Positions 35,401 through 48,116 of a stretch of 64,000 nucleotides of DNA are shown in pieces. The translations under genes were made by a program, and so were the position numbers. Origin of the DNA: Acridotheres tristis (Eukaryota; Chordata; Aves; Passeriformes; Sturnidae); assembly GCA_037013685.1 (NCBI GenBank), contig CM072908.1, forward strand, positions 4,291,001 to 4,355,000, read 5' to 3'. The notes under the pieces were generated by a model. It was given only the letters and a program-made list of their open reading frames with translations. It ran no database searches and was not told the origin of the DNA. Positions within the stretch are counted from its first letter, which is position 1. Each line of letters opens with the position of its first letter.

Positions 35401-38400
35401 AAGATCAAGAGCAAGAAGCACGTTGTTACCCCTTCCGAATCACCCCATACTTGGTCCACGTGTGCACTTCTGTCCGTGTGGATGCAGAGTCCTGCTGCTT
35501 AGCTTTGGCTGAGAAAATCCACTCTGGATATGAAGGCAAGTCAGGAATCTCCAGTGGAGAAAAATCCAAGCCAATAGAAAAACGCAGTGTATGAAAGGTC
35601 TTCTTCCTTTGTTTAGAACCTGTGCTTGGGTAGTCTCACCTGTGTAAGTTGCAGCTTGTGTGTGCATGCGTGCAAATCCAGAATATCTGTGCTGCCTTTG
35701 CCAGGCCCCAAAGTGTTTGATCTCTACCTGTTATTTTTGGGAGAAGTCTGTAGAACCTAAAAATCTGTAATGTTTCTGTGACTTACTGGTTAGAAAGCAG
35801 CAAGCATTTATTAAGTTCAGGAACCAGAAATATCATTAGCAAAGTAATGCCCAGGTTTTCTGTCTTAGTGCATATTTTGTTTCTATTAGCTCCTCGAATT
35901 CCTATGGATAAAAGAATATTCACCACCACACATACCCCTGGATGTGTTTTTCTGGACATAGATGACAGGTGAGAGATTTGAGTTTTTAAGATCTATGAGA
36001 TATATATGGAGAGGTAGAAAAAATAATTCAGTGATGCAACTGGAGACCCAAGTAAAGTAGCTGAACTGTGCAATTGGTAATATGTAATTAAACAAAACCA
36101 TTTTATGTTAGTCCACTCATGGAAAACATCTCACACTCCACAGATGTAATCTTCTTTGTTGGTTTAAAACACAGGTTAAACAGAACTGCAGTCAGTTTTC
36201 TTTATCCAGGGCAATGGGGAGCTGTGATTGAATCAACCGTGGAAAATTAGCATAATTACTGACATTTTGCCTGTGATCTGTTGTCTTCAAGATCTGTTTT
36301 TTTTCTCTTTGCATGTAAACAAGCACAAAACTGCCTGCAAATGTGAATATCTGTTAAATATCCAGGTGCAGAAGTGTTTGTCATGGGTATTTATGTGTCA
36401 AATATTACAGTGCAGGATTATGAGATGGGTTGGGAAATGTTCTGTAGCGTTAGTTCATTTCACTGTAGATTGTGCATGGGCACTTCACTGACCAGCAAAG
36501 GGTTAAGGATGGAAGTAGTCAAAACTGTCTTAGAACCTGTGATAATGTGTTTGGCTTTCAGAGCAGTGCCTTTGTTGGGTTACTTACCTCAGGATTTAAT
36601 TGGAACATCCATACTGATGTATTTGCACCCAGAAGATCGCCCTTTGATGATCACTATTCACCGGAAAAGTAAGAGCTGCTTTTAGAGGAATTTCAGTTGG
36701 TTTTATGATTCTTTATCATACCTGTATCATATTGCTTGACACGTGCTTGATTACGTGACTGATCTGCAATCTAGACAAAAATTAACTAATTAACTCATGC
36801 AGTCAGTTTGAGATCAAAGTAAATTCATTGCCAAAGTTCTAACAACCCCAGTCATTAGTGTTTGTGCTTGCACTACTGTGTCATCATGTAAGCTAAGCCT
36901 TGTTTCTTGATTGTGTTTTTTTTTCAGTACTGAAATTTGCTGGCCAACCCCCTTTTGAGCATTTACCTATTAGGTTTTGTACTCAAAATGGGGATTATGT
37001 CATACTGGACACCAGCTGGTCCAGTTTTGTGAATCCTTGGAGCAGGAAAATTGTGTTCATCATTGGCCGACACAAAGTCCGGACGTAAGTCAGTTGTAGA
37101 ATTGATGAAATAAAGTGCTTTCATTGATTACTCTGCAGAACAAAACAGGCTAAGTACTGAACTAGAGACATAATTTGCTCTTGCAGATAGGGCAACAGCC
37201 TAGCATCTATCTTCAGACCATTCCTTCAGAATAGTATTAGTCTTGTTTATTAAGTGTGAGAATATGTGAATTACTTTGAAATAACAGGCAGAGCCAGCTT
37301 TTTATTTTAGCAGGTTTTTGCACATAGTTGACGTCTAAATCAAAGTACCAGAAAAAGCTAAAAAGCAGCATGAAATTAGATCCCTTTAACAATAATTACC
37401 TAAAATTCATTCATGGTTGGCTCACCAGAAAAACCCAATTAATTGGCCTTCTTTTGGCATATTTACTTGATATAGCATTTAAATATTTACCAAGGCAAGG
37501 TCTTTTTAAGATGCAGTCAGTATTGAATGTGCAAATTAATTTTTCAAATGTTTCTCCTTAGTTTTCAAGAAACCTGAAAATATGACTGACTGCCTTCTTA
37601 CCTGATTTCTCTTAGAGGAAATGGCTTTTGGGAGTGGCCTTCTGACTTTTCAAAGTGATCTTTTATACAAGATTTTATGGGGTATGAGTTTGCCTTCTAA
37701 GTGAGGGAGATGGTAATAGAGGGATAGGTTCTTGTTAGCCTTAACTGGTGTCTGCTGGTGTATTGACTTCCCTGGAGCTTCCTTGCTCTCATAGCTACCC
37801 CAGCAGAGCAGCTATTGGGACAGATGACATTCCTCTGTATTAACTCAGCAGAACAGTCAAAATAAAATAATCATAATCAATTAAAAATCTGTTCTAAGTG
37901 TTTAGAGCTATCTCTTCATCACATGAAAATGAGCAGTGAAATACTGTTGTCTCTCTGCAGAAGCCCTCTGAATGAAGATGTCTTTGCCCCAAGAAGTAAA
38001 GAAATGAGCAGTGTGGAGAAAGAGATAAGAGAATTACAAGGACAAATTTACAAACTGCTCCTGCAGGTAAATAAGGCAAAGGAATTTCAGAACACAGGCT
38101 GGTCTTTTGAGTGAGAGGCTAAAGAAATTTGAGTCTGATTAGTGGGCTGTTTTGAGGATGGCCTTTTAAAAGGTATGAAAGGAAAGTTCTATATGGATAC
38201 AGGCCTACCTCATTACCAAAAAACCCCACAAAATAACTGTTTGACATTCTTGCCAAGTCTTGATGTTGAAAGGTAAATCTGCATCTTGAAACAGTTTGAA
38301 GCATGGTAGAGAATTCTTCTTAAGCAAATGGTTGAGCCCAAACAAATACTGACTTTTCACTTGATTGTCTTTTTTTTTATTTGAAGTTCTGTGTTGCAAA

Positions 38401-41400
38401 GGATGTTGTTCCCTTCATTTTGTTCTCTCAGAGGATGATTTTAAAAATTTTGTTTTTCCCTCTCATACAGCCAGTTCACAGCAATGTTTCCAGTGGTTAT
38501 GGAAGCCTTGGAAGCAGTGGCTCTTATGAGCACTACATCAGCATAGCATCTTCAAGTGACTCCAATGGGAACTGTGCAGAGGAAACACAGGAACCAGTGA
38601 GTCTATAAATGTGTCACTGCCTGCAGAGTAGTGAAAATACATCTGTAAAAATGAAAATGTTTACTGTGTACATATGTGCTTCTCATAATGAATTTCACTG
38701 AAGTGGGAAGAATAAAGCCATGTTCAAGCTAAATAGGTTAATTACGGAGTGCTGGCTTTTGGTTTTTGCTCTTAATTTTGCTGACTGCTATAGAAGAGAG
38801 TGGAAGTAGTGCTGTCCTAGAACAAGCAATACAATTGTCTAATTTCCTTGTGAGGCTCCTAAGTAAATCATCAGCTTATTCTCACTTTCAAGGTTTGGCA
38901 TGGGTATTAAAACATTCAAATGGCTGTTTGAGCTTTATTATAGTTAATGTACTTAAATTAACCATGATAACTGGATTAATTAAGTTTACAAATACCAATA
39001 GATACCAGGCTTAGGCTGATAGTCTACTCCCTTTCAATTTGAAGAATACAAGAACCCGAGTCAGCTCCTATGGCCTCTTTGTACTCATTTTACTCTGACT
39101 GTGCCTTTTTTGCATGTCTCAAGATGACATTGCAACAAGTTTGTGCAGATGTCAACCGAATAAAGAACCTGGGGCAGCAGATGTACATTGCATCTAGGAG
39201 CAAGCCACAGAATGCAAATGAACAGGCTGTGAGCTCAGAAGTTTTGGGAGGTAAGTTAATGTAGATATGATCCTTAAGGTAACATGAACTCCTGTACATC
39301 TGTAGCCATGTGTTTGGCTACCTGGTGTTATGGTGGAGAACTTTAGATAGCGTTTCTTAGTGTGGCTTGGACATGAGAAGAGGTTTGTTTTGTTTAAAAC
39401 CCAAACAAACAAGTTCCCCCACCCTCCTCCCAATTCACCCCTAAAAATAACCTCAGCAGATGCAATAACTTTTTAACTCTTCCTTGAAATATGGAGGAAC
39501 ATATGTCTCCTTCTAGGTTAACAGACTTCTCCTTTTCTATACTTTAAGGTTTTCTAGTGAAAATGCACACGTGCCTCTGGCAAGTAGTGTGGAAGCTCCT
39601 CTTGGTTACTTTATGTGAACTGCTAAAAGCTATCATAGGCTGGACAATATGGCCCCACTTCCCACTGGAGTAGGGGTTTAATTACTGAGTGCTTAATGTT
39701 ATATTAATGCACATAATTTGCAGTTTGTATGTAGCATAAATACATGGAGAAACCTGGGTGCTCCCTCGAATATCATAGGAATCTGTATTAAAACATTTTG
39801 CTCTGTGATACTCAATTAAAGTTAACTGCTGGTGTTGTCCTAGAGGACTGTACTGTCAATATTGATAGGACTCTGGATAGTGTATTCATGGTATACAAAG
39901 CTGTGAATTGCTGTTAAGTAATGGGTTAGATTCTGTGATGTATAAATTGAAAGAAGAGTAATATTAATTGCTGCTTTATTTGCAACTTAAATGCGAGGAG
40001 TTGCATATACTATTTTCTTTGTGTTTGCTTGCTTTTTCAAGTGGATATTTAAGGTGGTGTGGGGGGATTTGGCTGTTTTCAGGCATCTTTCCCCCTCTCC
40101 TTCCCTTGCCTCAAAACATATAAATTGAGATGAAAATGCAGAGTAACTTTGTAATGAGAACTATGCTGTTATAGGCCATATGCCCTCATATCATTATGTG
40201 GGTTCCAGTATATATTTACCTGTGTGTGTATATATATCTGTGTGAGGGTAATGTTTCGATGCTCTTGAGAGGAATCTTTAAACATTTCCCCTTTTCCAGG
40301 GAAGAGGCACACTGCTTCCTGTTTCCTTCAGACACTGAGAGGAGATAGCACAGATGAACCAGGCAATACATTTTATGATGATCCAAAGAAGACTCCACAT
40401 GTTCCTTCCTATCAGCAGATCAATTGTGTTGATAGTATCATCAGGTAATAGACTATGAAACAGTTTTAGTGATAAAGTTTAAGATTAAGTGGTAGAAACT
40501 AAATTTCCTAGCAGTTTGCATTTGCTTTAAACTGTCTGGGATTTGAGTTGTGAGATAACTTTGGGATTGTTTGTAAAGTTTTCTGCCTCTCTGAGCATTG
40601 GGATGGATTGCCCAATGTGAATTACACAGTAATGAAAAGTTTAGGACCTAAGATTCTGTTTGCAACTATTTGTTGATGTTTGTCGTTGGTGTGGTAGGAA
40701 TTTAAGTGAATTTTGATCATCCTAATGTGTCAATGTCTTCTCATTACACACTGAGAACATCCCTATAAGACAGAACGTTGATATAATTTATAAAATGTCA
40801 GTATTTTTTAACCCAGTGGATAATGTAATCTTTTTTCTTTTCCCCCCCCCCTTAAAGAGTGATAGATTTTATTTAAAATACTCCTTGGAAAGCAGATACG
40901 TGTCCAGAGCCTCCTGGAGAGAACTTAAAATACTAGTTAACAACCTCTGGATCTCCAGTTTGGATTGTTCAAATGTTTGTATCTCCAAATGGAGAAAAAT
41001 ACCCCCTCAAAGTAGAGAGAGCTTCCTGTGATATGCTTTCATTTCAGATATCTAGAGAGCTGCAGTATTCCAGCACTGAAAAGGAAATGTAAATCTTCTG
41101 CAAATACATCATCGTCATCTTCAGAAGATGACAAACAAGTCCAGCAAAGTCAGCAGGAAGGCAGGGCACTGGAAGGTAACAGAAAGTGTACTGACAATCA
41201 TATTAGATAAACCACAAAAACTGAGTTGGGGTTTTTTTAATGTGTCACTGTTATGTGTTCCAAGGTTTGTCCACTTTTTAAACTGTTGTGTTGCTAACAG
41301 TATTTTAGTAAATATTTAGTAAATATGTGCCTAAATTGTCTAGATCTCCCAGTTAAACATAAGCTAAAATGTTAAGTCTTTGAATGCAGAGGAACTCTTC

Positions 41401-44400
41401 TTTATTGTTGTTAAATGAACCTTCTGTTGCTCACTCATTTTATGCCACATTTAGTATGTGCTGCCTTTGCACTGGCATGTAAATGATTTTTTTAGTATAT
41501 GAGACTGTCTTATTTAATAGTCTGCATACTTACTGGTTATTTCTGAACCAGTGAGACTTGATGAATTGGGAGCATAGTGCTTGGAATTCCATGTAGAAAC
41601 TTTGTCATTTGCCAATAGATACTACTATGCTGTCAGCAGTTGAGTCCCACACGCCAATATCTGCTGGTCTGGAAGAGACGCTGAAAGACCAGACAACTGC
41701 AGGCATGGTGGGAGCTCCTCTGGCAGACCTGACCCTGTCCAACAAGGCTCCAAGTGTCATATCTGTCACCAGCCAGTGCAGCTACAGCAGCACTATAGTG
41801 CATGTCCCACACCCTGAATCAGGTACTGTTCACACTCACAAAACCACTGACTGATATTTAAATTTACACAGTGTTTCCAGCCTGGAGTACACGGTGAGAA
41901 AGTTTTGTTCGTTTAAGATACGTCCTCAATGAATGTGAATTCTGAAATATTAAGGTACTTCTCAGGGTGCTGTGAAAAAAAACTTGAACCTGGATGTTTT
42001 TAGGGTATTTTAGTAAAATAATTTTAACAGACTACACTGGTTTTTTTTCTTCTTGAACTTCATTGCATATGCTTTTGGCCATCGAGGATTCAAATAAAAA
42101 TTACTGTGGGGCCAATGTTACTTCATTTTAATGCAGAAAGAAGGAAAAAAGAAAAGAGTATGTAGCTGCTTGTAGTACTAAGAAAATATGAGGAAAGAAG
42201 TGCCTCTAACTTCAAAGTGAAGTTTTCCAGACCATGCAATATAATTTGCTCAGTTGATGTTAGTGTAACTATATTTGAGTTGAAAGGCTGTTTTCTTCCC
42301 ATGTCTCTGTTCAGTAGATCAGATGAGGTTATTTTCCGTGTAACACTCTGGGTTTGTGGTAGTTGACAGCAGAAGGGCAGAGCAAAGAGTGATTTGTTTT
42401 CTTCCCTCTTCAAAGAAGTGACTACAATGGAGGATGCTGCTGTTGGAAGTGAACAAATTGAGCTGCCTCCTGTGAACGCTCAGAGTCTTGCAGTGCTGCC
42501 TGAGGACTTAAAGCCAGTTGGGCTAACAAAAGAGACATTGTCAGCCCACACTCAAAAGGAGGAGCAGAACTATGTTGACAAGTTCCGACAGAGGGTCTTG
42601 CTCTCTCCATTTAGGACTTACCTTCAACAAGGAAGCAGAAGTAACAACAGACATTCCTGTGGCCAAGGTATGCAGCAGCTTTGAGAAATAAAGACTTGTT
42701 AGATGACTTACAAGACCAACCTAGCCTTGAAGTCTGGTTCTCCTTTGTATAATTTAGTGTCTTATTGTGGCTGCTTACAGAATGCTTCCTTTGGGTTGCC
42801 AAGATTTGACAGCAGCGTTGCCCACACAGAATGTCTGCTCCATCTTGGATCTTGCTATCTTAGACTTGTCACAAAGCAGATAGTTTTTGCAATAAAGCCT
42901 GCAAATCCCAGGTAGTTTGTTGCATCTCCTTGAAAGAATGTAAAAGATCTGATTAGGATAAGCCAAAGTGATCAATAAGAAAATTAATGACATGAAGGAA
43001 AATATTGTAGATGTCAGCAAATTCAAATTGGTTTATGGAAGAATTATCCAGAGGAAAGTGAGCTCTCTGACTAAGCCACACTCATTTATCTGGGTGTTTT
43101 TCTTTTTTTTTTTTCTCTTTTATTTCCCTGGGTCTGTTATTTCAGTGAATATATTTATTTTTCTTCTTCAGGTGATTCCCCTGCAAAGCAGATGAGCCCA
43201 GCTAGCTGTAAAAAAGGAAAACATGGGAAATTCAAGCGCCAGAAACCTCAGAGACAGTGCTCAGATAGCCACTCTTCTAGTAAAAATAGAAATAGTCTTC
43301 CATGTGAGAAGAGGGCAAATCAGAAACAGTTGTTCTCTCCCTCAGAAGTGTCCTATCTGAGCTCCTCCAGTCGGAGTGTCCATCCTCCTGTGGGATTTCC
43401 TGCCTATTCGAATCCAGTGTCCACGTTTCCAGCCTCTTCTGGAGGAGAGCAGCTTGCCCTTCGCTCGTTACAGCCTCAGTCCATGTCCTCATCACAGCTG
43501 TACTGTGGAACACAGTCATACCCAGTCTTTTACCCCCCAAACATAGGCACATTTATGGCTGTATTTTTTCAGGGTTTCCCCATGTATGCTCAGATGCCTC
43601 AACATGTCTTTCTCCCTAGCCCTCAATGTGTTTATCCCCCCTCCTCATATCCATGCACCACGCTACCTCCAGCACCCCCTCCTTGTGCTCCATCACCAGT
43701 AGCACCACACTCAGTGGATCAGCCCTTTCCAGCCTCTCCTCACTCATCTGTGGAGGACCAGCAAGAGGGCCAGTGTGACCAGGCCCTACTGCTGAGCAGC
43801 TCACGCAGCAGCTCCCCACTTCAGCTGAACTTACTTCAAGAAGAGCTGCCAAAACCTATGGAGCTTTCCATTAGTGCTGCTGTTAAGCCACATGCAGAAG
43901 ATAAATGTGTAAGTAACAAAGATTTTTCGTGTAGAGGAGAAACTGACTTTCACAGTGTTGTGTCACCAAAACCGGTGGTGATGGTCTGTGTGTCAGGGAC
44001 ACAGATTTTGTTGGCTGCTTTTTCTCTTGGCTGTGCTATGTAGGCTGCAGGTCACGAATAGCACAGGAAGTGGAGAAAGCAGTTTATACTTGTGCTTATG
44101 GGAACTTGTGCCAGTACAGTGTGGGCACTTAGTAAATGACAGAAACGTGAGATCTTCTGGTCTAGGCTGCCACAAGCTGCTTCTGCTCAGCGTTCTGGCA
44201 GCAGCCTTTTCAATGGAACTGTCAGCTAGAATTTGGGGTTTGGGGCTTTTATGCATGTGGAACTTGGTTAGTGCTGCGCAATTTGCATCCTTTTTCACCC
44301 AGTCCCACAGTCTCTGTGGAGAACCAAAACAAAGGGAAGATACTCTTCTAATTACTCCCTCTGTCTCCCAGGGATGCAGCTAATGAAAGAAGAACAGGGA

Positions 44401-47400
44401 TCCGTGTGGGTCGGTTTCCATACATGGGCATAGAAAAGGCCTCTCCAACTTCCGCGGTAAACTCAGAGGCAGGAATCTGAGCTCTGCAGGCAAGGAAAAA
44501 AATGTTGCCTCCTGAATCCAGATTGGGCTGGAAAGGCTGGATCAGCTGAAACTGCAGGGTAGGGTCCTGAAAGGGGAGCTGATGTACCTGGAGCTGCAGA
44601 AGCAGTTGCTTCGCATAGTGAATCAGGGGAAGACTCTCATTTTCCCTGTAGTGCACCTTTGCTTGATGTGTATGGCTGCTTCATGCCATCTAACAGGATA
44701 TGAAGGGAATTGACTCCTCTCTTGTCAGTAGAAATTGTTAACTTTATGCAACTGTACAATATCCTGACAAATTGGGGAAGGATCTACAGCAGAAACCAGT
44801 AACTAGAGTTCAGATGCTTGCTGATTTTCACCCATGAAGAGTGTTATCCTGAGTTCTAAACCGCCAGTCATTTTCAGAGCTAAAAACTCCAAACCTGTTG
44901 AATTGATATGAGAACTTGGTCAACGTGTGACAAATTCAGTAACTGCATGAATTTCCTTTTGCATACTTAAATGTAACTTCCGTGGATGTGTTGGATCTGC
45001 TTTTTATCTCCAGGATAATAATCCAGAAGATAATGGTAACAGTGCTGCTCTTGAATTTCCTGACCGCTCATTGTACGAGGACTCACAGCTGGGTTCAGGT
45101 TCAGCAGCATCAGGCAGTGGATCAGCTTTATCTGGTTCTTTAGGCTCTAGCTTCAACGAGACTTCTGGTCATGGCACAGGTAGGGAAGACAAAGATTTAG
45201 GTATTTGTTGCTAGATGGCTTGCTAACATATAATTAATAGCAGGGTACTGTAATGAGGATGGGAAATCCATGTAAGAAGATCCATGTCCTTTACTTTTCA
45301 CCAGCTTTTAGTGTTTGAAGCCAAGTTTGTTTCAGTCACTGTAGTTGGAAATAAGAGTCTAAGATGCTACTCCTTTAACCTAGAAGTCACTCTTCATTTT
45401 TTTCATTATTGCTTTTCTCTGCATTAGATACTGCTTTACATCTTACTTGACTAAAGGTAAATCTGCCTAGAGCAGGATCTCTGAGATGCAGAGAAGTTGA
45501 GCCAATTAATTTTGAGAAAAGTGAATAGAGCTTTGGAGATCTTGAATAATTTGAGAGAATGCACTTTATCTTTGAATTCTCAATAGGTAGTAATTTCTAG
45601 AGCAATCATCTGGGAATACCTGCGTTTGTATTACAGAACTAACTTGCAAGAATACACTAGGGGTGGTGTACTTTTTGTGCTGAATTACTCGGATTTTCCA
45701 GGCCTCTGCCTCTTTTTTTTCTTCCCCTTCCATGGTCATTCTCAGCAGGTAGTGGGAAAAGCAGCAAGTATTTTGCCAGTAATTATTCTTCTGAAGCTTC
45801 CAAAGAAGAGAAGAATCAGGAAGCAGAAGAAAAAGGGACAGCTTATAAATCGAAACATGAGTCAGCCTGGGTGATGATGGATTACACACCTGAGAGAGTT
45901 CTAATGAATTACCAAATGCCAAACAGGTTGGAAAACATCAACAATTTCTGACATGTAGTTTGGAATTGTGCATGGAACTATAGGATTAAAGTGAGACTAT
46001 GGAAACAGCACACAAACCAATGAAACTTCCAGAAAGTGTCTTAGGTTATTTTTGTGCAGTTTAGGCCTGGTTATTAACTTACTTCTGTCTACTTTTTTCC
46101 CGTTCTCCCCATCTGTTAAAATAAGGTAGCATGTAACCTTTTTTGCTGAAGTATTAATGGGATTGGTTATTGTCTTGTATTTTGAGTGCATGAAGGGGTA
46201 AAAAACTACAGGTTATTTGTGAGTTCCTTGTAATTAGCTTATATAATCGGTAATTGGATTTCACAATAAAATAAGCACCACATAAAGCCATAAAACAAAA
46301 AAAACCTACACCAAACAACCATAAACTCCCAACAATATCAATAGCAAACAAACCCCAGACTGGAAGCAGCCTTACAAAGCAAATAAGGTACAAAGTTCCC
46401 TTTCAACAGCTGATGATGTCTAGGCTTCAGCCATACGTTGTGGTGAAGAGACTCTCACCATATCGGTGCCTGCCTTGCTTGTGTAGTACAGCTGTGCTCA
46501 CAGGTGTCTTTTCCTGCAGAGTCAAAGAGGAAGTTCTAAAGCAGGATCTGGAGAAGCTGGCAGTCATGCAAAAGCAGCAGCCTTGGTTTACTGATGGGCA
46601 GAAGAAGGAGCTTGCAGAGGTGCACTCATGGATCCGGACCCAGACTGTGCCCCTGCAAATCAGCACCCAGGTGAGCAGTGGGAAAGGAGCTGCAGGTCAT
46701 CCCTGCCTTGGCCAGCCCAGGCATTTCCAACCAGGGCCATCTTACAGTGCTGGGTTATGGGTGTTGAGATCTCAAGTCAGGCACCTAGAGTTGTTTTTTT
46801 CTCATGTTATTAAGTCCTTTGCTCTTCTTCTTATAAAATTATTGCTGTAATTGAATATCATATAATGCTGGGATATCAGTAAAAATTAGATCAAGGAAGC
46901 TGAAAAATGCTCAGTCACAGAGGAGGGTTGGGTATATTGTAAGAAACAAATATAGCCAGTTTTTTTAGGTGTATTAATTCATTCAATCTTATACTTCCTT
47001 ATTTTAGGTGGTATAACACTTGGGCACTCTGCTAAACTGCTTCTGGTTTGCACTGATGTATATTAGAGAATGTTCTAATCAGTTTAAAGTGCTCCCAGGT
47101 GCTATGGAGAATGGCAAGACAGATCTGGTTCCACAAAGACCTAGAGTTTCAGTGTTGAATTGTACAGAAAATTTTAAGGCTGGTTTCATGAACTTGTGTA
47201 CCAGAAAAAATCTATTGTCTATTTTAGCACTGCATGTTGGGCTGGGGTTGTCAAATGTGGCATTCTGAGATGTGGTATTTATTCTTAGAGAAGGAAGACA
47301 AAAACATGTATGTCCTTGGCTATGGAACAAGACAGAAAACTAGTCTTTGTTTTCCTAATACCTTATTGATAACATGTGTCCTGTTGTGGTTAAGAATGCT

Positions 47401-48116
47401 GTATTTGATTCAGATAGCAAAATTATGTCCAGTGATCTTGTAGAAAATTCCGTTGAATGTTTATAATCTCAAATGTTAGGAAATGTATTGGTATGTAAAT
47501 ATCACTATTTTCTATCTATGGTCCTGAAACTCTTCCTAAGCAGAAAGTCATGTTTCCCGTGCAGATTTTGCAAAAAAAAACAGGCTTATGTAAGTAGCAA
47601 GAAAATACAGGACTTCTGTTTGGAGACTTTGTTTCAATATTATACCATTTCTCAAGAGAAATTTCAATACACTCAGGCATTTCAGCTGTTTCTGTTGGTC
47701 AGTGTTGCTGTTCAGGCTGCAGTCCAAATCTTCAATAAGGAGCTTGCTTATAAAGCTGAATGGTAAGGTCTTCAAATTCAAGAAAGTCACATGCCTTTTT
47801 ATCTCAAAGGTAAAACTGTACGTTCCACTAACTAAATTAACTAATCTCAGAGGCAAGGTAAGTGGCTGGTGCAAGTATCTGCATGATCGAATCTCTGCTT
47901 TTAGAGAGATCTCACCCCATTGGTGAGAGGTTACAAGAGACTATCATTCCATAGGATTTGACCTTTTGAAATAGAAAAAGAATTTAAACTACTACTTCTT
48001 GCTCCTTTTCAAAGGGCTGTGTTACATGTGACAGCAGGGAAGCAAGCTGTGAGGCTGCAGTGACTGATGATAGCATGGAAAACAAGGGAGAGCCACCTCC
48101 GGTCCTGCCACTCTGA
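29469..48116 (+). CDS. PER3: Period circadian regulator 3, complete
   Basis: PER proteins bind CRY and casein kinase 1 and repress CLOCK:BMAL1 in the nucleus. Exons: 29469-29686, 30768-30919, 31474-31589, 32400-32601, 33625-33673, 35393-35535, 35890-35968, 36562-36668, 36928-37084, 37961-38066, 38471-38596, 39124-39250, 40300-40444, 41048-41175, 41619-41822, 42416-42667, 43172-43908, 45014-45179, 45749-45926, 46520-46670, 48015-48116. Total 3645 nt, 1214 aa (human about 1200). Domains: Ala/Gly-rich N-terminus 1-72, HLH-like region 73-123, PAS-A from 162, PAS-B and PAC about 300-407, CK1 region about 444-485, basic NLS in exon 17, CRY-binding tail about 1131-1195. The start was chosen at ATG 29469 (G at -3, G at +4), the first ATG in frame; an upstream coding exon is not excluded. 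Introns hold nothing recognised. The match to PER3 rather than PER2 is clear from residues such as [13 protein letters not shown] [11 protein letters not shown] and from synteny. Confidence 0.96.
30768..31589 (+). other. PER3: PER3 HLH-like and pre-PAS exons (2-3)
   Basis: Exon 2 encodes [21 protein letters not shown] and [19 protein letters not shown], the degenerate helix-loop-helix-like segment of PER proteins. Exon 3 ([15 protein letters not shown], then [20 protein letters not shown]) leads into PAS-A. The run of four Met codons (ATGATGATGATG, from 30800) is a small microsatellite-like feature. Confidence 0.85.
32400..35535 (+). other. PER3: PER3 PAS-A region (exons 4-6)
   Basis: [20 protein letters not shown], then [22 protein letters not shown], forms the first PAS strand/helix block. 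Exon 5 is only 49 nt ([16 protein letters not shown]) and exon 6 has [19 protein letters not shown] and [16 protein letters not shown] mediates PER dimer contacts. Exon 6 ends at a GC donor (see findings). Confidence 0.88.
35890..37084 (+). other. PER3: PER3 PAS-B and PAC region (exons 7-9)
   Basis: The exons encode [49 protein letters not shown], then [20 protein letters not shown] and [16 protein letters not shown]. This is the conserved PER PAS-B dimerisation domain; the Trp-containing [12 protein letters not shown] segment is intact. Confidence 0.9.
38471..41175 (+). other. PER3: PER3 casein-kinase-1 region (exons 11-14)
   Basis: Exon 11 encodes [20 protein letters not shown] followed by [11 protein letters not shown], the serine cluster equivalent to the PER2 familial advanced sleep phase motif that CK1 phosphorylates in steps. 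Exons 12-14 carry [36 protein letters not shown] and [11 protein letters not shown] followed by a Ser run and acidic residues, matching the second CK1-binding segment. Phosphorylation is inferred from the family. Confidence 0.82.
43172..43908 (+). other. PER3: PER3 large exon 17: NLS and Pro/Ser-rich region
   Basis: This 737-nt exon starts with [20 protein letters not shown] and FKRQKPQRQ, a basic nuclear-localisation-like cluster. A low-complexity Ser/Pro/Tyr stretch follows ([18 protein letters not shown]), and the exon ends with [20 protein letters not shown], which is nearly identical in mammals. The final donor is AAATGT|gtaagt; reading past it continues open for 45 codons, so a longer intron-retention product is possible. 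Confidence 0.88.
46520..48116 (+). other. PER3: PER3 C-terminal CRY-binding exons (20-21)
   Basis: [20 protein letters not shown], then [18 protein letters not shown], is the CRY-binding helix region. The last exon starts [13 protein letters not shown], keeping the CxxC pair that in PER2 helps coordinate zinc at the CRY interface. The protein ends EPPPVLPL at TGA 48114-48116. The last intron (46671-48014) holds nothing recognised. Confidence 0.88.

Noticed and set aside
43909..44043. PER3 exon 17 extended to TAG at 44041-44043
   Set aside because: A gtaagt donor at 43909 and in-phase continuation into exon 18 support splicing; the extension is probably intron sequence, though retention is possible.
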